Shown: positions 44,256 to 53,502, counted from the first letter of the stretch. The stretch is 64,000 bases of DNA from an uncultured Victivallales bacterium (GCA_903837355.1 CAILUI010000364.1:26981-90980); one strand, 5' to 3'. Program-made: numbers and translations. Notes: a model not told the origin generated them from the letters alone.

Positions 44256-45059
44256 TCACCCCAAGTGCCGCCGCAGGAAGTCGCGGGCGGCATTGAGCTT
44301 CTTCATCTCCAACTCCGCGAGGTCGCGCAGTTTCGGGCCGAGATGCTGTACCCGGTCGGGATGGTACTGACTGGCCAGGCGCTTATAGGCGTTCGTGGCG
44401 TCTCTGAGCGTTGCTCCCCCCTTCAGGCCCAGGACCTGTAGGCACGAGGCGACGCCATCGATCTCTGTCTCTCGGTCCTGCGCGGCCTGGCGCCGGTGCC
44501 GGAACTCGTGGTAGGACGAGTAGCGTAGGTTCAGGGCCTGTGCCATCGCGTCGAGGAGGCGCTCCTCCGCCGGATGGAGTTCGCCATCGCGCAACGCGAG
44601 CGACAGGACGGCGTCCAGGGTGGCGCGGGCGGTCGGGGTGTCCGGCCCGACCCGTTGCGAGTAGAGCGCGAGGAAGTCACCAAAGGAAACCGACGATTCC
44701 CCTGCCAACCTGAAAAGGCGCAAGGCGGCACGGAACTGGGTATCGTTGAAGTCCATGCCCTCGCGCAGGAGCGTCTCAACGAAGTCCGTCTCGTCCTGAG
44801 AGAGAGCGCCGTCGGCGGCGCAGAAAAGGGCGAGCATGGGCATGAGTGCCTGGTCGGCCGGAGCCAAGGCGGTGCAGTAGCACGGGGGTTGAGCGCAGAT
44901 GGTGTTGGCCGGGGCGGTCGCTCCCGCCGACTCGTGCAGGCCCGACGGTATACGGCCAGCCTTGGACGCTTGCTGCAGACCAAGCGTACGCGGCAGGTCC
45001 TTGCACAGCTCGTGGAGCAGCAAGGCAACGGCGATCAGCCATGACAAGAGGTTGAGCAC
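44256..45059 (-). CDS. DjlA-like membrane co-chaperone (TerB and J domains)
   Basis: This 267-residue protein begins with a short hydrophobic segment MLNLLSWLIAVALLLHE, then a TerB-like helical domain (LFCAADGALSQDETDFVETLL, split as LFCAADGALSQDE and TDFVETLL; later LSLALRDGELHPAEERLLDAMAQAL, split LSLALRDGELHP and AEERLLDAMAQAL), and a C-terminal J domain with YHPDRV, in which His233-Pro-Asp is the DnaK-activating tripeptide. This is the layout of DjlA, an inner-membrane J protein that recruits DnaK. It heads the operon with GYF_2 and DEIQSD proteins, and its stop overlaps the first possible start of the next gene. Confidence 0.85.
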   Translation of the reverse strand: MLNLLSWLIAVALLLHELCKDLPRTLGLQQASKAGRIPSGLHESAGATAPANTICAQPPCYCTALAPADQALMPMLALFCAADGALSQDETDFVETLLREGMDFNDTQFRAALRLFRLAGESSVSFGDFLALYSQRVGPDTPTARATLDAVLSLALRDGELHPAEERLLDAMAQALNLRYSSYHEFRHRRQAAQDRETEIDGVASCLQVLGLKGGATLRDATNAYKRLASQYHPDRVQHLGPKLRDLAELEMKKLNAARDFLRRHLG

Positions 45060-45470
45060 GCTGGGGCCTCCCTATCAGATGCTCGCCGTTGCTGCATCGA
45101 TAGGGGCCATTTTCGGGCGACGCGCCGCGGGTGCCATCCGTGTGGGTAAGCCAGAAGCTGTCGGTATCTGCTTCATGTTCTGTTCCCCGCTTCCCATCGA
45201 GACGCGCTGGCGTATTCCCCGTGTCCGAAGCATCAATATATTACGCGCGCGCGTAATAACAAGCCGGTTCGGCGAGCCGAACCTGATCATTTGCCGAGGA
45301 ATGAGGAATGGGTACGCAGCGGCGCGCCGGCCGGGGATTGGCTGGCGCTCTTCAGCCTCGCTGTTCGGAACGACAGCCGCCACCACAGTGGTGCCCGGTT
45401 GGCGTCGCGGTGGCGATGAGATGGCCATGGACCGGGTGAAGCAAGGGAACCGCGGGAGCCCCGGCTGGGA
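45060..45470. other. 411-bp gap between DjlA operon and phosphatase gene
   Basis: It holds a 20-bp palindrome (listed) but no gene I can support. The minus strand carries a possible promoter of the DjlA operon. Confidence 0.4.
45239..45258. repeat. 20-bp perfect palindrome (TATTACGCGCGCGCGTAATA)
   Basis: The sequence reads the same on both strands. It is an alternating C-G core with A+T-rich ends, lies 180 bp upstream of the DjlA-like operon and 212 bp downstream of the end of the phosphatase gene. It could be a regulator-binding site, or a region prone to Z-DNA. Confidence 0.85.
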
Positions 45471-45968
45471 TTATCCCTGCTGCTGACGGCGCTGCGCACA
45501 CCAGGCAACGATACCCGTCTGCCCGCTGGTCTCAGGAGTGGATCCAGCAGTCCGTACGGCCTTGGCTGCGCCTGCCTGCGTTTCGCCAAGAGCGACCAGG
45601 ACACAGGTCGCCAGGGTTCCGGTTCGGCCTCTCCCAGCCGCGCAATGTATGAGGATCGTCTCACCGGCCTCAATCCGTCGAGCCAGGCCGAAGGCGAGCT
45701 GCCAGAACGCCTCACGGCCCTCCGGGCTGCCACGGTTCTCCACGGGAAAGGCGATGACCGAGCACGGCACGTGGCCATCCTTGATGGCCTGCGCATAGGC
45801 AGGTGACTTCTCGTGGATCTCGTCTGGCCTGGCCAGGTTGACGATGGCCTGCACGTTTTCGGCCCGGACATGCTCCCATGCCGACTCCAGCGGCTCAGCT
45901 AGCCCGGGCATACTGTGTAGCAGGAGGCTGCCGCGAACGTATGCAGGCAGTTGGACATGACGGAACAT
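45471..45968 (-). CDS. Dual-specificity/tyrosine phosphatase family protein
   Basis: ATG 45968 (GAGAGGG eight bases upstream) gives 165 residues. The signature HCAAGRGRTGT puts catalytic Cys109 and Arg115 in the C-x5-R loop of cysteine phosphatases, and EAFWQLAFGLARRI precedes it as usual. A general-acid loop aspartate is not evident: the segment VENRGSPEG has glutamate instead. It could remove phosphate from proteins or phosphoinositide-like substrates. The stop is followed by an unassigned 411-bp gap; the neighbouring tRNA is on the same strand. Confidence 0.85.
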   Translation of the reverse strand: MFRHVQLPAYVRGSLLLHSMPGLAEPLESAWEHVRAENVQAIVNLARPDEIHEKSPAYAQAIKDGHVPCSVIAFPVENRGSPEGREAFWQLAFGLARRIEAGETILIHCAAGRGRTGTLATCVLVALGETQAGAAKAVRTAGSTPETSGQTGIVAWCAQRRQQQG

Positions 45969-46307
45969 GCGTTGGCCCTCTCGGTTGGTCCAGGGCGAAT
46001 GCCTGTCTGGTTCCGGTCTCGAGCATGTACCGATCCAAACACGTTGACTGTAGCCCCGGTAACGCGGCCACCAATCCTCAATGCCGATGGTTGGTCGGGC
46101 ACTCCGCGCCAGTGCGGCGGAGGTGTCGGTACCTTCATGGCGTGCGTGTTGCGCGCCATGCTTGCCCATGTGGCGGTCATCATGGGCGAGGCCCGGAGCG
46201 GGCGTTTGAGGCTGGCGTAACCTTTGATGGGCCTTTGATAGACCAATCAATGGAGAAAAAAGCCTCAGGAACCTGTGTCACAAGTTACTGTGGCTGTGGG
46301 TGTTTTG
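45969..46307. other. 339-bp gap between phosphatase and tRNA
   Basis: No gene is seen. The minus strand contains the phosphatase promoter and the tRNA termination zone. A T-rich stretch lies just after the tRNA 3' end on the minus strand (AAAAC-rich on that strand). Confidence 0.35.
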
Positions 46308-46383
46308 TGGAGCCAGCTGCCGGAATCGAACCGGCGACCGCCTGATTACAAATCAAGTGCTCTACCGACTGAGCTAAGCTGGC
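46308..46383 (-). tRNA. tRNA-Thr (anticodon TGT)
   Basis: The minus strand reads GCCAGCTTAGCTCAGTCGGT at the 5' end and CCGGTTCGATTCCGG in the T-arm, with acceptor stems GCCAGCT/AGCTGGC and an encoded CCA. The anticodon loop is TTTGTAA, so the anticodon is TGT (threonine). All four arms fold as expected. It ends the accessory region and could be an integration target, but no attachment repeat was found beside it. Confidence 0.95.
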
Positions 46384-46482
46384 ACGTAGGGGCGCTTGGG
46401 CGGCTCACCGTTTACGGCGGGAGCCGGCCAAGGGCGGTTAATATACCGGGGGCGCGGGGCAGGTCCAGTCATGGCGGCAGTG

Positions 46483-47586
46483 CTAGCCGGGGAAGTTATC
46501 GCGGTCCAGGCGCTCGCCGGTCTGCAGGAGGGTATCGAAGTCCTCCGGATCAAGGGCCCCATCGGCGAGGGGGGCGCTGTTGAGCAGCAGGTTGGCCTCC
46601 TGGGCAGCGGCTTCCTGCAGCTTGGTCCAGACCTGGTCCGCAGTCAGGTGCTTGCCCTTGGCCTCGGCGAGGTAGCCCCAGCTCCCGGGGGCCATGGTCG
46701 TGCAGATTTCGCGCGGTTTCTTGGCGTCCTTGGCGGCGTGGCCCTGCTGGTTGGCGGCGTCGGCGCTGGTGGGCAGGCGGTGTTCCGGCGCGTAGAAGTC
46801 CTCGGTGCCCAGCAAACCCTGTTTGTAGGACACCAGGACCTGCGGCTGCAGGCTGTGGATCAGGTCGTAGAGGTCCTGGCAGTGGAAACGCTCGCGGTCG
46901 CCGGAGAGGGGCACGGCGATACCGTCGAGCCAGATGGCGGCAATGGGGCCGTAGCCGGTCAGCAGTTCGTGGATCTGGTCCTGCATGAACTCGAGATAGC
47001 GGTCGAGGTCGTGCTCCTCGCCGTAGGCGTAGGTGGGCTCGGGGGGCTCGTAGGCCGGCCGCGCGTGGCCGCCCCACTGGTCGTTGTTGGGGGCGTGGGG
47101 GTGCCGCCAGTCACGGCCATGCGAGTAGTACAGGCAGAGTCCGATGCCGTGGGTCTCGCAGGCGACGGCGAGCTCGGCGACCAGGTCCCGTCGGGCGGGA
47201 GAGGTCACGCTGTTGAAGTCGGTGAACTGCGTGTTCCACAGGCAGAATCCGTCGTGATGGCGGGTGGTGAGGTTGACATAGCGCATGCCGCAGGCGATGG
47301 CGAACTCGACGATGCGCATGGCATCGAAGCCGTCCGCGGTGAACTGGTCCTTGAGCTTGGCGTAGTCCGCCACGGGGATCTTGTCGCGGAACTGCACCCA
47401 CTCGTGCCGGCCGAGGATGGAGTAGAGCCCATAGTGCAGGAAGAGCCCGTAGCGGGCCTCGCGGAACCACTGCAGGCCGGCCTGGCGCGCGTCCTTGCGG
47501 TAGAGCTTCTTGTAGTCCGCCAAGTAGGAGGGCGAGCTGTCGATCTGGCCCGAGGGTCCGGGAGTGAAGAGCTGCGTTTCTACCAT
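46483..47586 (-). CDS. GH29 alpha-L-fucosidase
   Basis: ATG 47586 gives 367 residues. The protein shows WFREARYGLFLHYGLYS, EWVQFRDKIPV, RHHDGFCLWNT and IAAIWLDGI with nucleophile Asp221, the GH29 fucosidase pattern. No signal peptide is seen, so the enzyme may be cytoplasmic. A LacI-type operator-like sequence lies 16-28 bases upstream of the start. The ribosome-binding site is weak. It sits next to the clan-A-like hydrolase at 47709. Confidence 0.85.
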   Translation of the reverse strand: MVETQLFTPGPSGQIDSSPSYLADYKKLYRKDARQAGLQWFREARYGLFLHYGLYSILGRHEWVQFRDKIPVADYAKLKDQFTADGFDAMRIVEFAIACGMRYVNLTTRHHDGFCLWNTQFTDFNSVTSPARRDLVAELAVACETHGIGLCLYYSHGRDWRHPHAPNNDQWGGHARPAYEPPEPTYAYGEEHDLDRYLEFMQDQIHELLTGYGPIAAIWLDGIAVPLSGDRERFHCQDLYDLIHSLQPQVLVSYKQGLLGTEDFYAPEHRLPTSADAANQQGHAAKDAKKPREICTTMAPGSWGYLAEAKGKHLTADQVWTKLQEAAAQEANLLLNSAPLADGALDPEDFDTLLQTGERLDRDNFPG

Positions 47587-47601
47587 CGTTCTGAACCCGT
47601 C

Positions 47602-47614
47602 TGTAAGCGCTACA
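47602..47614 (-). promoter_or_regulatory. LacI-family operator-like site (TGTAAGCGCTACA)
   Basis: TGTAAGCGCTACA is one base short of the perfect 14-bp palindrome TGTAAGCGCTTACA used by LacI-family sugar repressors. It lies directly upstream of the fucosidase start. No LacI regulator gene is in the window. Confidence 0.4.
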
Positions 47615-47708
47615 TGATGGCGGCATCCGGCGGCCGCACGGCCAGGCGCCGGCAGTATACACGCGGCCCGCGCTTTATCCATCCGAGCGGGACCGGCTGG
47701 TACACCGA

Positions 47709-49754
47709 TCAGGGTACCACGACGACCGCGGTGTGGATCTGGACCTCGGGCACGCGGACGGTCAGCAGGCCGCGCCGCCAGGACCAGCGGCAGGCAGTGT
47801 TGCCGGGCTCGAGGGTCACCGCGCTGGGCCGGTGCTCGCAGCGCAGCCTGACGACGAGGTTGCGCACGGGGAGCACCTGTTCGACACAGACGTTGTTCTT
47901 GTCGACGGGGCGGTTCCCGTGGTGGTTGACCAGATGCACCAGGCGGCGTGTGCTGCCGGCCGCGGTCGGCTGTTCCATGAGCACGACCTCGACCCAGGCC
48001 GGGGCCTCGACGGCGATCAGCGGCTTCTCAACCAAGGTCTGTAACAGGTTCGCGACGATGTGCTTGAGGTTCCACTGGTTCTTGGTCTGGTAACCGCGGA
48101 AGACCTGGCCGGCGATGTAGGCGGCCCAGCCCTTGCCGACGCGGCGCACGGTGATCGCCGGGTAACCGGAGTCGTCGCCGACCGGCGAGCGGCTGAGCAG
48201 GGCCGAGCCATCGCTGCGCAGGTAGATGCGCCGCAGGCGGGCCAGGACCTCGACCTCGGCGGCGACCGGTGTGGCGAAGGCGAACTGGCCCTCGACCAGG
48301 TGCGGCATATCCAGGGTCCCCGGCTTGAGGCGGGCGTCGGTGACGTCGATGTAGGCGTGGCTTTGCTCGTAGACGCCGTCCAGGCGCAGGCCGAGCAGAG
48401 CCGCGAGGGCGAACTGGTGGGTATCCTGTCCCGCGGCGTCGACGGTACCGGTGAGGGCGGTGGCGATGAGCACGCCGCCATTGCGGACATAGTCAGGCAG
48501 CGCCTGCACCAGGGCCGGGTCGAGCCAGCGCTGGTCAGGCAGGATGACGGCCTGGAAGCGGTCCAGGCGCTGGACCAGGTCCGCGGCCTGGACGAGGTGG
48601 TAGGGGATCATGCTCTCGGTCAGCAGGCGATGCAGGCCGCGCGCCGGGGTCTCGTCGCACCAAACGGCGCGGCGGTGGCGGAGCACGGTATCGTGACTGG
48701 GATGCAGGGCGGCGACGGTGGGGACGGGGCGGGCGCCGGCCAGCAGTGGCTCGCGCTCGCGGACGAACTCGAGGGTCTTGCGGAGTTCGCCCATGACGGC
48801 CGGCTGGACATCGAAGGTGTGCGTCATCTGATAGCCGATCCAGGTCAGGCCGCCGTGGGCGATGACGGTGGCCACTTCCTGTTGCATGGCCGAGGCGGGC
48901 TTGCAGCCCCAGTCGCCCCACCACTGCAGGAAGGCGCTGTTCATCACATCGAAGGGCCGGTCGAGGGTGGACCAATAGCGGGAGAAGAAGCTGCCGGTGA
49001 AGGCTTGGTCATCCGGGTGGATGTCGGCGACCAGGGCGCCGACGGCGTCCGGTACGGCTTCCGGCTGGCGTGCCGAGTAGGCCCAATTGAAAGAGATGAC
49101 GACCTCGGGCCGGAGGCCGTGGATCACCGTGCAGATGCGCTCGCGCAAGGCCCGCATGCGGCCGAACTTCCAGTCGAGGTGGGGACCCCAGGAGGCGTCC
49201 TTGTCGTCCTTGGGCAGAGCCAGACCGCCGCTGGCGCTCGCGAAGCCGGCCTGGCAGGCCGCGCAGTAGCAGACCGAGTGGGCGTAGGTGCCATCGAAGA
49301 ACATCGAGTCCACGGCGTAGTTGCCGACGATCTCCGCCAGGTGGGGCAGCATCCACTCTTCGGCCAGCGGCCCCATCATGCAGATCGCGAGTCCGCGTGG
49401 GGCGCCGTTGACGTCGCGCTCGATCCAGTCCGGGTGGTCCTTGGCGATAGGCTCGCTGCTGAAGGTGTGGTAGTAGCCGATGGCCTTCAGGCCGCGCCGG
49501 TGCAGCGCCGCGATCTGGGACTCGAGCATATCCAGCCCGGGCGCCAGGTGCGGGTGGACGTAGCGCACGCTGCCCTTGCGGTGGAAGGAGTAGCCAAAGC
49601 CGCACTTGGTAAAGACTGAGACTGCCTGGGCCGCGGCCTCCTGCAGCCGATCCGCCCAGCGTTCGGCATCGAAGTCACGGGCCAGTCCGACGGAGGTGCC
49701 CGGACTGTGGAAGTCGAAGAAGAGCTTGCGGGTGCAGGTGTTGTACCATGACAT
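47709..49754 (-). CDS. Clan-A-like glycoside hydrolase with GH42-type trimerisation domain
   Basis: ATG 49754 (AGGAGA about eight bases upstream) gives 681 residues, no signal peptide. A TIM barrel begins RKLFFDFHSPGTSVGLARDF with AIGYYHTFSSE and DSMFFDGTYAHSVCYC; residues 380-600 resemble the trimerisation and beta domains of GH42 beta-galactosidases (QAVILPDQRWLDPALVQALP, YVRNGGVLIAT). Fucosidase-like relatives exist, so the activity could be galactosidase or fucosidase. The fold is likely, the substrate unproven. It has the same direction as the fucosidase gene. Confidence 0.65.
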   Translation of the reverse strand: MSWYNTCTRKLFFDFHSPGTSVGLARDFDAERWADRLQEAAAQAVSVFTKCGFGYSFHRKGSVRYVHPHLAPGLDMLESQIAALHRRGLKAIGYYHTFSSEPIAKDHPDWIERDVNGAPRGLAICMMGPLAEEWMLPHLAEIVGNYAVDSMFFDGTYAHSVCYCAACQAGFASASGGLALPKDDKDASWGPHLDWKFGRMRALRERICTVIHGLRPEVVISFNWAYSARQPEAVPDAVGALVADIHPDDQAFTGSFFSRYWSTLDRPFDVMNSAFLQWWGDWGCKPASAMQQEVATVIAHGGLTWIGYQMTHTFDVQPAVMGELRKTLEFVREREPLLAGARPVPTVAALHPSHDTVLRHRRAVWCDETPARGLHRLLTESMIPYHLVQAADLVQRLDRFQAVILPDQRWLDPALVQALPDYVRNGGVLIATALTGTVDAAGQDTHQFALAALLGLRLDGVYEQSHAYIDVTDARLKPGTLDMPHLVEGQFAFATPVAAEVEVLARLRRIYLRSDGSALLSRSPVGDDSGYPAITVRRVGKGWAAYIAGQVFRGYQTKNQWNLKHIVANLLQTLVEKPLIAVEAPAWVEVVLMEQPTAAGSTRRLVHLVNHHGNRPVDKNNVCVEQVLPVRNLVVRLRCEHRPSAVTLEPGNTACRWSWRRGLLTVRVPEVQIHTAVVVVP

Positions 49755-49783
49755 GGTCGTTCTCCTGAGGTGCTTGCGGTACC

Positions 49784-49857
49784 TGCCCACGAATCACACG
49801 AATCACACGAATTACGATCATGTCTTGTTTCGTGTCAATTCGTGTGATTCGTGGGCA
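49784..49857. repeat. REP-like inverted repeat (20-bp arms)
   Basis: TGCCCACGAATCACACGAAT (49784-49803) and its exact reverse complement (49838-49857) enclose 34 bases. The left arm itself contains CACGAATCACACGAATCACACGAATT as an internal direct repetition (quoted in part: CACGAATCACACGAAT). Similar CACGAATCACACGAAT elements are scattered in PVC-type genomes between genes. It lies between two large hydrolase genes. Confidence 0.85.
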
Positions 49858-49896
49858 CCTTCCTTATCTACTGGCGACGCCCGGCGCGGTGCGGCT

Positions 49897-52800
49897 TTAT
49901 TCCAGCCGTAACAATGTCGTTGAGGTCGGTGGCAAGTCCAGCGTAAGGCGTTCGCCCTGGCCGATTGCGGCGCCGGTCAGAGCGTCGCTGACGGTGGCGG
50001 CCCGGGGCAGGCGCAGGTCGCAGCGGCCGCCGTCCTTGGTATGCAGGGCGACCAGCCCCGAGTCGGCCCGGACGATGATTTCGGGCGAGGTCGTGTAGCG
50101 TTGCACTCCGGCCTCATCCAGCAGCGCGGCGAGGATCTGGCGGGGGACAAAGGGCAGGGCGGAGAACATCTGGCGCCGTCCGGGTTCGCCGCGGCTGGCC
50201 AGCAGCACGGCCCCGGTGCTGCTCTCGCGGCCGAGCACGGTGGCCTGCGGGTCGGCGATGCTGAGCACCGGGCAGGCGTTGCCCGGTTCGCCGTATTGCC
50301 TGATTTCGGTCCGGGTGAGGTCGCCTTGAACGCTGGCGAAGGCGCGCAGGAGGACGGTCTGCGGCTGGTTGCCAACGGCGCCGTTGAGCACGAACTTGAC
50401 GCCGCTGAGGGGGAAGCGTGGCGCCGTGGCGGTCGCCCGGCTCCAGGGGGCTTTGCCGAAAGCCGCCAGCGGCAGCAGCGTGGTCTGGGGGGTTGAGGTG
50501 ATGGCCAGTGCCGGGGCCGCGAACTCGGCGGCATCGGCGTCTTTGATGACCAGGCGCAGGCCCAGTCCCGGTGCGCCGCCGTTGCCGCTGACCTCGACGG
50601 TGAAGCCGTCGCAGGGTGCGGCCACGGTGGTCTTGAGGTGGATGTCGGTCCAGCCGTCGCTGGTGGCGACGTCCCAGCGCAGGCTGTCGCCCTCGGTGCG
50701 CCAGGCGAAAGCGGTGTAGTGCGCGGCCATGGTTTCGGCATCACGCGGGTTGAACCACTGTTCCGCGTCCAGGAAACCCGCCACCGGCTGGGTCTGGCGT
50801 GGGGCCAGGCTCCAGCGGGGGGTAGCGGGGACCGTTGCGGTCAGGGGCTGCCCCGGCTCGCAGGTGACCTGTTCGCCGCGGCTGCTGGCGGGATCGAGGC
50901 GGAAGCCGGTCAGGGCCTGCACGAGCTCGGGGTCGAGGCGGGTGCCATCGCTGATGCCGGGCGCCCAGAGCCAGAGCACGGTGCGTTCGCGGCTGAGTTG
51001 GGCGAGGGTGGGGCGCAGGGCCGGCGGCACCTCGAGGGTGTTGAGGAAGATCAGCACGCGGCAGGCGCTGAGGTCGAGGTTGTCGAGCTGGGAGAGCAGC
51101 ACGCTGTCGAAGGGCGTGCCCGTGTGGTAGAGCTCCGAAGTGACGCCCTGGACCAGGCCGTAGTGGGTGGGGATGCCGGCGCCGTCGGCGAGGGCGTAGC
51201 AGCTCTTCAGATCAGCCACGACAACCACCTGCGCCGTGCGCCGTCGGGGCGTCTGCAGGCGGGCCGTGGCCAGGCGGTTGAGCCGGGACAGTTCCGCCAG
51301 CAGTTCCGGGTGATCGTACCAGCCGCCGCCGCCTTCGGCCCCGAAATCACACCACCAGAGCGCACTGCCATGAGTGAGCGCCGTGGCCATCTCGCGGCGG
51401 ATGGCGGCGATGGACTCGGCGGTGTTGGCGACGCGACCGTACTCCTCCACCGGGTGCAGGTGCGTGCGGGTGTCGGCCTCGATGAGATGAACCTTGCCCG
51501 CGGCCGGGAAGGCGTCGGGGACGGCGCGCGTGCGGCCGTCTTCGCCCATCAGGCGGTACGAGTAGTCATAGGGGGCGGTGAAGTAGTCGATGTACGGCGA
51601 GCGCAGCAGCCGCTCCAGCTCGAGGTGGCCGCCCTGGGTCTGCGGCAATACGCCCTGGAAGTAGCCGTAGAAGGCGCCGCAGATGACCCGGTTACGCGTC
51701 GCCTCCTTGGCCACTCGGCAGAAGGCTTCGACGTCGGCGGCGGTGACCTCCTGCTGGCAGCGGTAGTAGTCGGTGACCCAGCCTTGTCGGGCCGGATCGC
51801 GCAGGCCGAGCCGGTCGCTTTGCAGGCGCGGTCCGACGCCGGGCACCGCCGCGGTGTCGAGACTGGCGGTCGGGTCCGCCCAGGCGGTGCGCAGGCGCTC
51901 GTCGGTGCCGTAGCGTTGGCGGAGCCAGGTGCGGAAGTGCGTGGTCATGGCGGGTCCGGTGTCGGGCATCTGCTGCAACCAACTGCCGTAGTAGTGCCAC
52001 TCGGCGTAGATGCCGTAGCAAGGGTGGTAGCCGATGACGCGCTTGCCCCAGGGTTGGGCCTCGAGGTGTGCGATGGTCGCTTGCCAGACCGCGAGGGCGT
52101 CACGGCGCCAGATTTCCGAGGCGAGCGACGGCCGCCGCACCCGGCCGGCTTCGTCGGCACTGTTGTAGTCGGCCCCCATCGCGTAGCGCACCAACTCGTC
52201 GGGGCGTTGGTCCATCCAGTCGTCGGGCGGCACGAGGGAGAGCAGCAGGACCAGCATGGCGTCGGGGTCGACCGCGAGGTAGGCCCGCAGCGTGTTGTCG
52301 AGGCGACTGAAACGGTCCGGTGCGTCGCCCCAGGCGTCGGCCAGGGTCAGGTAGGCAGCATAGACATGGATCCCGGCGTCCCGGAATTGTGCGATCTGGC
52401 GCCGCCCGTGCGTCGTTAGCGGGTCGACGGTGCCGCGGTAGATCAGCGCCGGCCGTGGCACGCCATTGAGTGTCAGTGCGGCCGAGCCGTTGACGAAGCC
52501 GAGGGCGGCCTGTACCGGGGGCTCGCTGGCGAGGCCGTCGGGCAGGCGCACCAAGTCTGCCAGCATGGTGTTGTAGGTCGCCTGGTCGGCGGGCTCGATG
52601 AAGGGGGCCATGTCGAAGGCGGGATGGCCGTACCAGGGCACGCAGAAAGCGTTGCCGACGATGCTGGCGGGCAGCCAGGCGCCGTCGTCGAAGCCCGGCT
52701 TGTCCCAGCCTGGGACCGGCTCTCGCGCCGTTCGGTAGGAGGCATCGGAGCACAGGCCGATCTTGGTGCCGTCGGCGTCGCGCACGGTTCCGGTGACGAT

Positions 52801-53172
52801 CAGGCCACCGGGACCGCCGGTGTTGAGGACCGTAAAGGCGAAGACGTTCTCGCCGAGCTGGAGGAGGGGGGTGAGGTCATAGCGTTCTCCGCCGTTGCCG
52901 TTCTCGGTGGGTGTCGGCGGCGGCTCGCCGTTGAGGCGCCAGGTCACGGCGTCGTCGGCGCGCAGTCGCAGCCAGGCTTCGGCCGGGGCCTTCGCCAGGT
53001 GGATGACCTTGCGCAGATAGCGCGTTTGGCCGGCCCCCTCGACCAGGGGCCGCTCCGGGTACCAGATCCACGATGCGGCCGTGGGGATCTCCGCGGCGAC
53101 GCCAACGCTGCCGGCCAGCCCCACGGCGACCGCGGACAACCAAGCCAGCGACACCAGCCAGCGCTCGTCCAT
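49897..53172 (-). CDS. Secreted GH42-like beta-galactosidase-related protein
   Basis: This 1091-residue protein starts at ATG 53172, with AAGGAGGG upstream, and has a signal peptide ending GSVGVAAEI. The N-terminus ASWIWYPERPLVEG and the following sandwich resemble the galactose-binding domains found in rhamnosidases. The barrel contains VIGYHPCYGIYAEWHYYG, GAFYGYFQGVLPQTQGGH and SALWWCDFGAEGGG, with glutamates in AEWHYYG and FGAEGG as acid/base and nucleophile candidates, as in GH42/GH35 enzymes. Later segments (VLIFLNTLEVPPALRPTL) match the trimerisation domain; the C-terminal 300 residues hold a beta-sandwich binding domain. It probably works outside the cytoplasm. The exact family is uncertain. 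Confidence 0.7.
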   Translation of the reverse strand: MDERWLVSLAWLSAVAVGLAGSVGVAAEIPTAASWIWYPERPLVEGAGQTRYLRKVIHLAKAPAEAWLRLRADDAVTWRLNGEPPPTPTENGNGGERYDLTPLLQLGENVFAFTVLNTGGPGGLIVTGTVRDADGTKIGLCSDASYRTAREPVPGWDKPGFDDGAWLPASIVGNAFCVPWYGHPAFDMAPFIEPADQATYNTMLADLVRLPDGLASEPPVQAALGFVNGSAALTLNGVPRPALIYRGTVDPLTTHGRRQIAQFRDAGIHVYAAYLTLADAWGDAPDRFSRLDNTLRAYLAVDPDAMLVLLLSLVPPDDWMDQRPDELVRYAMGADYNSADEAGRVRRPSLASEIWRRDALAVWQATIAHLEAQPWGKRVIGYHPCYGIYAEWHYYGSWLQQMPDTGPAMTTHFRTWLRQRYGTDERLRTAWADPTASLDTAAVPGVGPRLQSDRLGLRDPARQGWVTDYYRCQQEVTAADVEAFCRVAKEATRNRVICGAFYGYFQGVLPQTQGGHLELERLLRSPYIDYFTAPYDYSYRLMGEDGRTRAVPDAFPAAGKVHLIEADTRTHLHPVEEYGRVANTAESIAAIRREMATALTHGSALWWCDFGAEGGGGWYDHPELLAELSRLNRLATARLQTPRRRTAQVVVVADLKSCYALADGAGIPTHYGLVQGVTSELYHTGTPFDSVLLSQLDNLDLSACRVLIFLNTLEVPPALRPTLAQLSRERTVLWLWAPGISDGTRLDPELVQALTGFRLDPASSRGEQVTCEPGQPLTATVPATPRWSLAPRQTQPVAGFLDAEQWFNPRDAETMAAHYTAFAWRTEGDSLRWDVATSDGWTDIHLKTTVAAPCDGFTVEVSGNGGAPGLGLRLVIKDADAAEFAAPALAITSTPQTTLLPLAAFGKAPWSRATATAPRFPLSGVKFVLNGAVGNQPQTVLLRAFASVQGDLTRTEIRQYGEPGNACPVLSIADPQATVLGRESSTGAVLLASRGEPGRRQMFSALPFVPRQILAALLDEAGVQRYTTSPEIIVRADSGLVALHTKDGGRCDLRLPRAATVSDALTGAAIGQGERLTLDLPPTSTTLLRLE

Positions 53173-53412
53173 CGGGCCCTCCTTGCCTCGCCTACCGCTC
53201 CGGTTCCTGGTCCTGCCCTCTTGCCAGGCTCTGGCCTCGCGCCCCCGTGCGCTCGCGTCCTGCAGTCTGTACTCCCCCGTCCGATCCTGCTATACCCCCG
53301 CGCGGGCGAATCGCAAGCTGTGAGGACCGGCTCAGGGACGGGAGACGGCTCTGGCCGAGGTCGGGGCATGGGCTAAGGAGCGGCCGCGAGTGCCGTCCAC
53401 GGCGAGTACTGC

Positions 53413-53472
53413 CGACCCGACGGTCGGCCGTCCCAGGGAGGGGAGTCGACCCGACGGTCGGCGGTCCCAGGG
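53413..53472. repeat. Two 26-bp direct repeats with palindromic cores
   Basis: Units 53413-53438 and 53447-53472 differ at one base and start 34 bp apart. Each holds the palindrome CCGACGGTCGG (53417-53427, 53451-53461). They lie between the divergent hydrolase and aldo/keto-reductase genes, just upstream of a sigma-70-like promoter, so they may be binding sites for a regulator. Confidence 0.8.
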
Positions 53473-53502
53473 CTAGGCATGGCCGGTTTGCCTGGACTGG
53501 TG

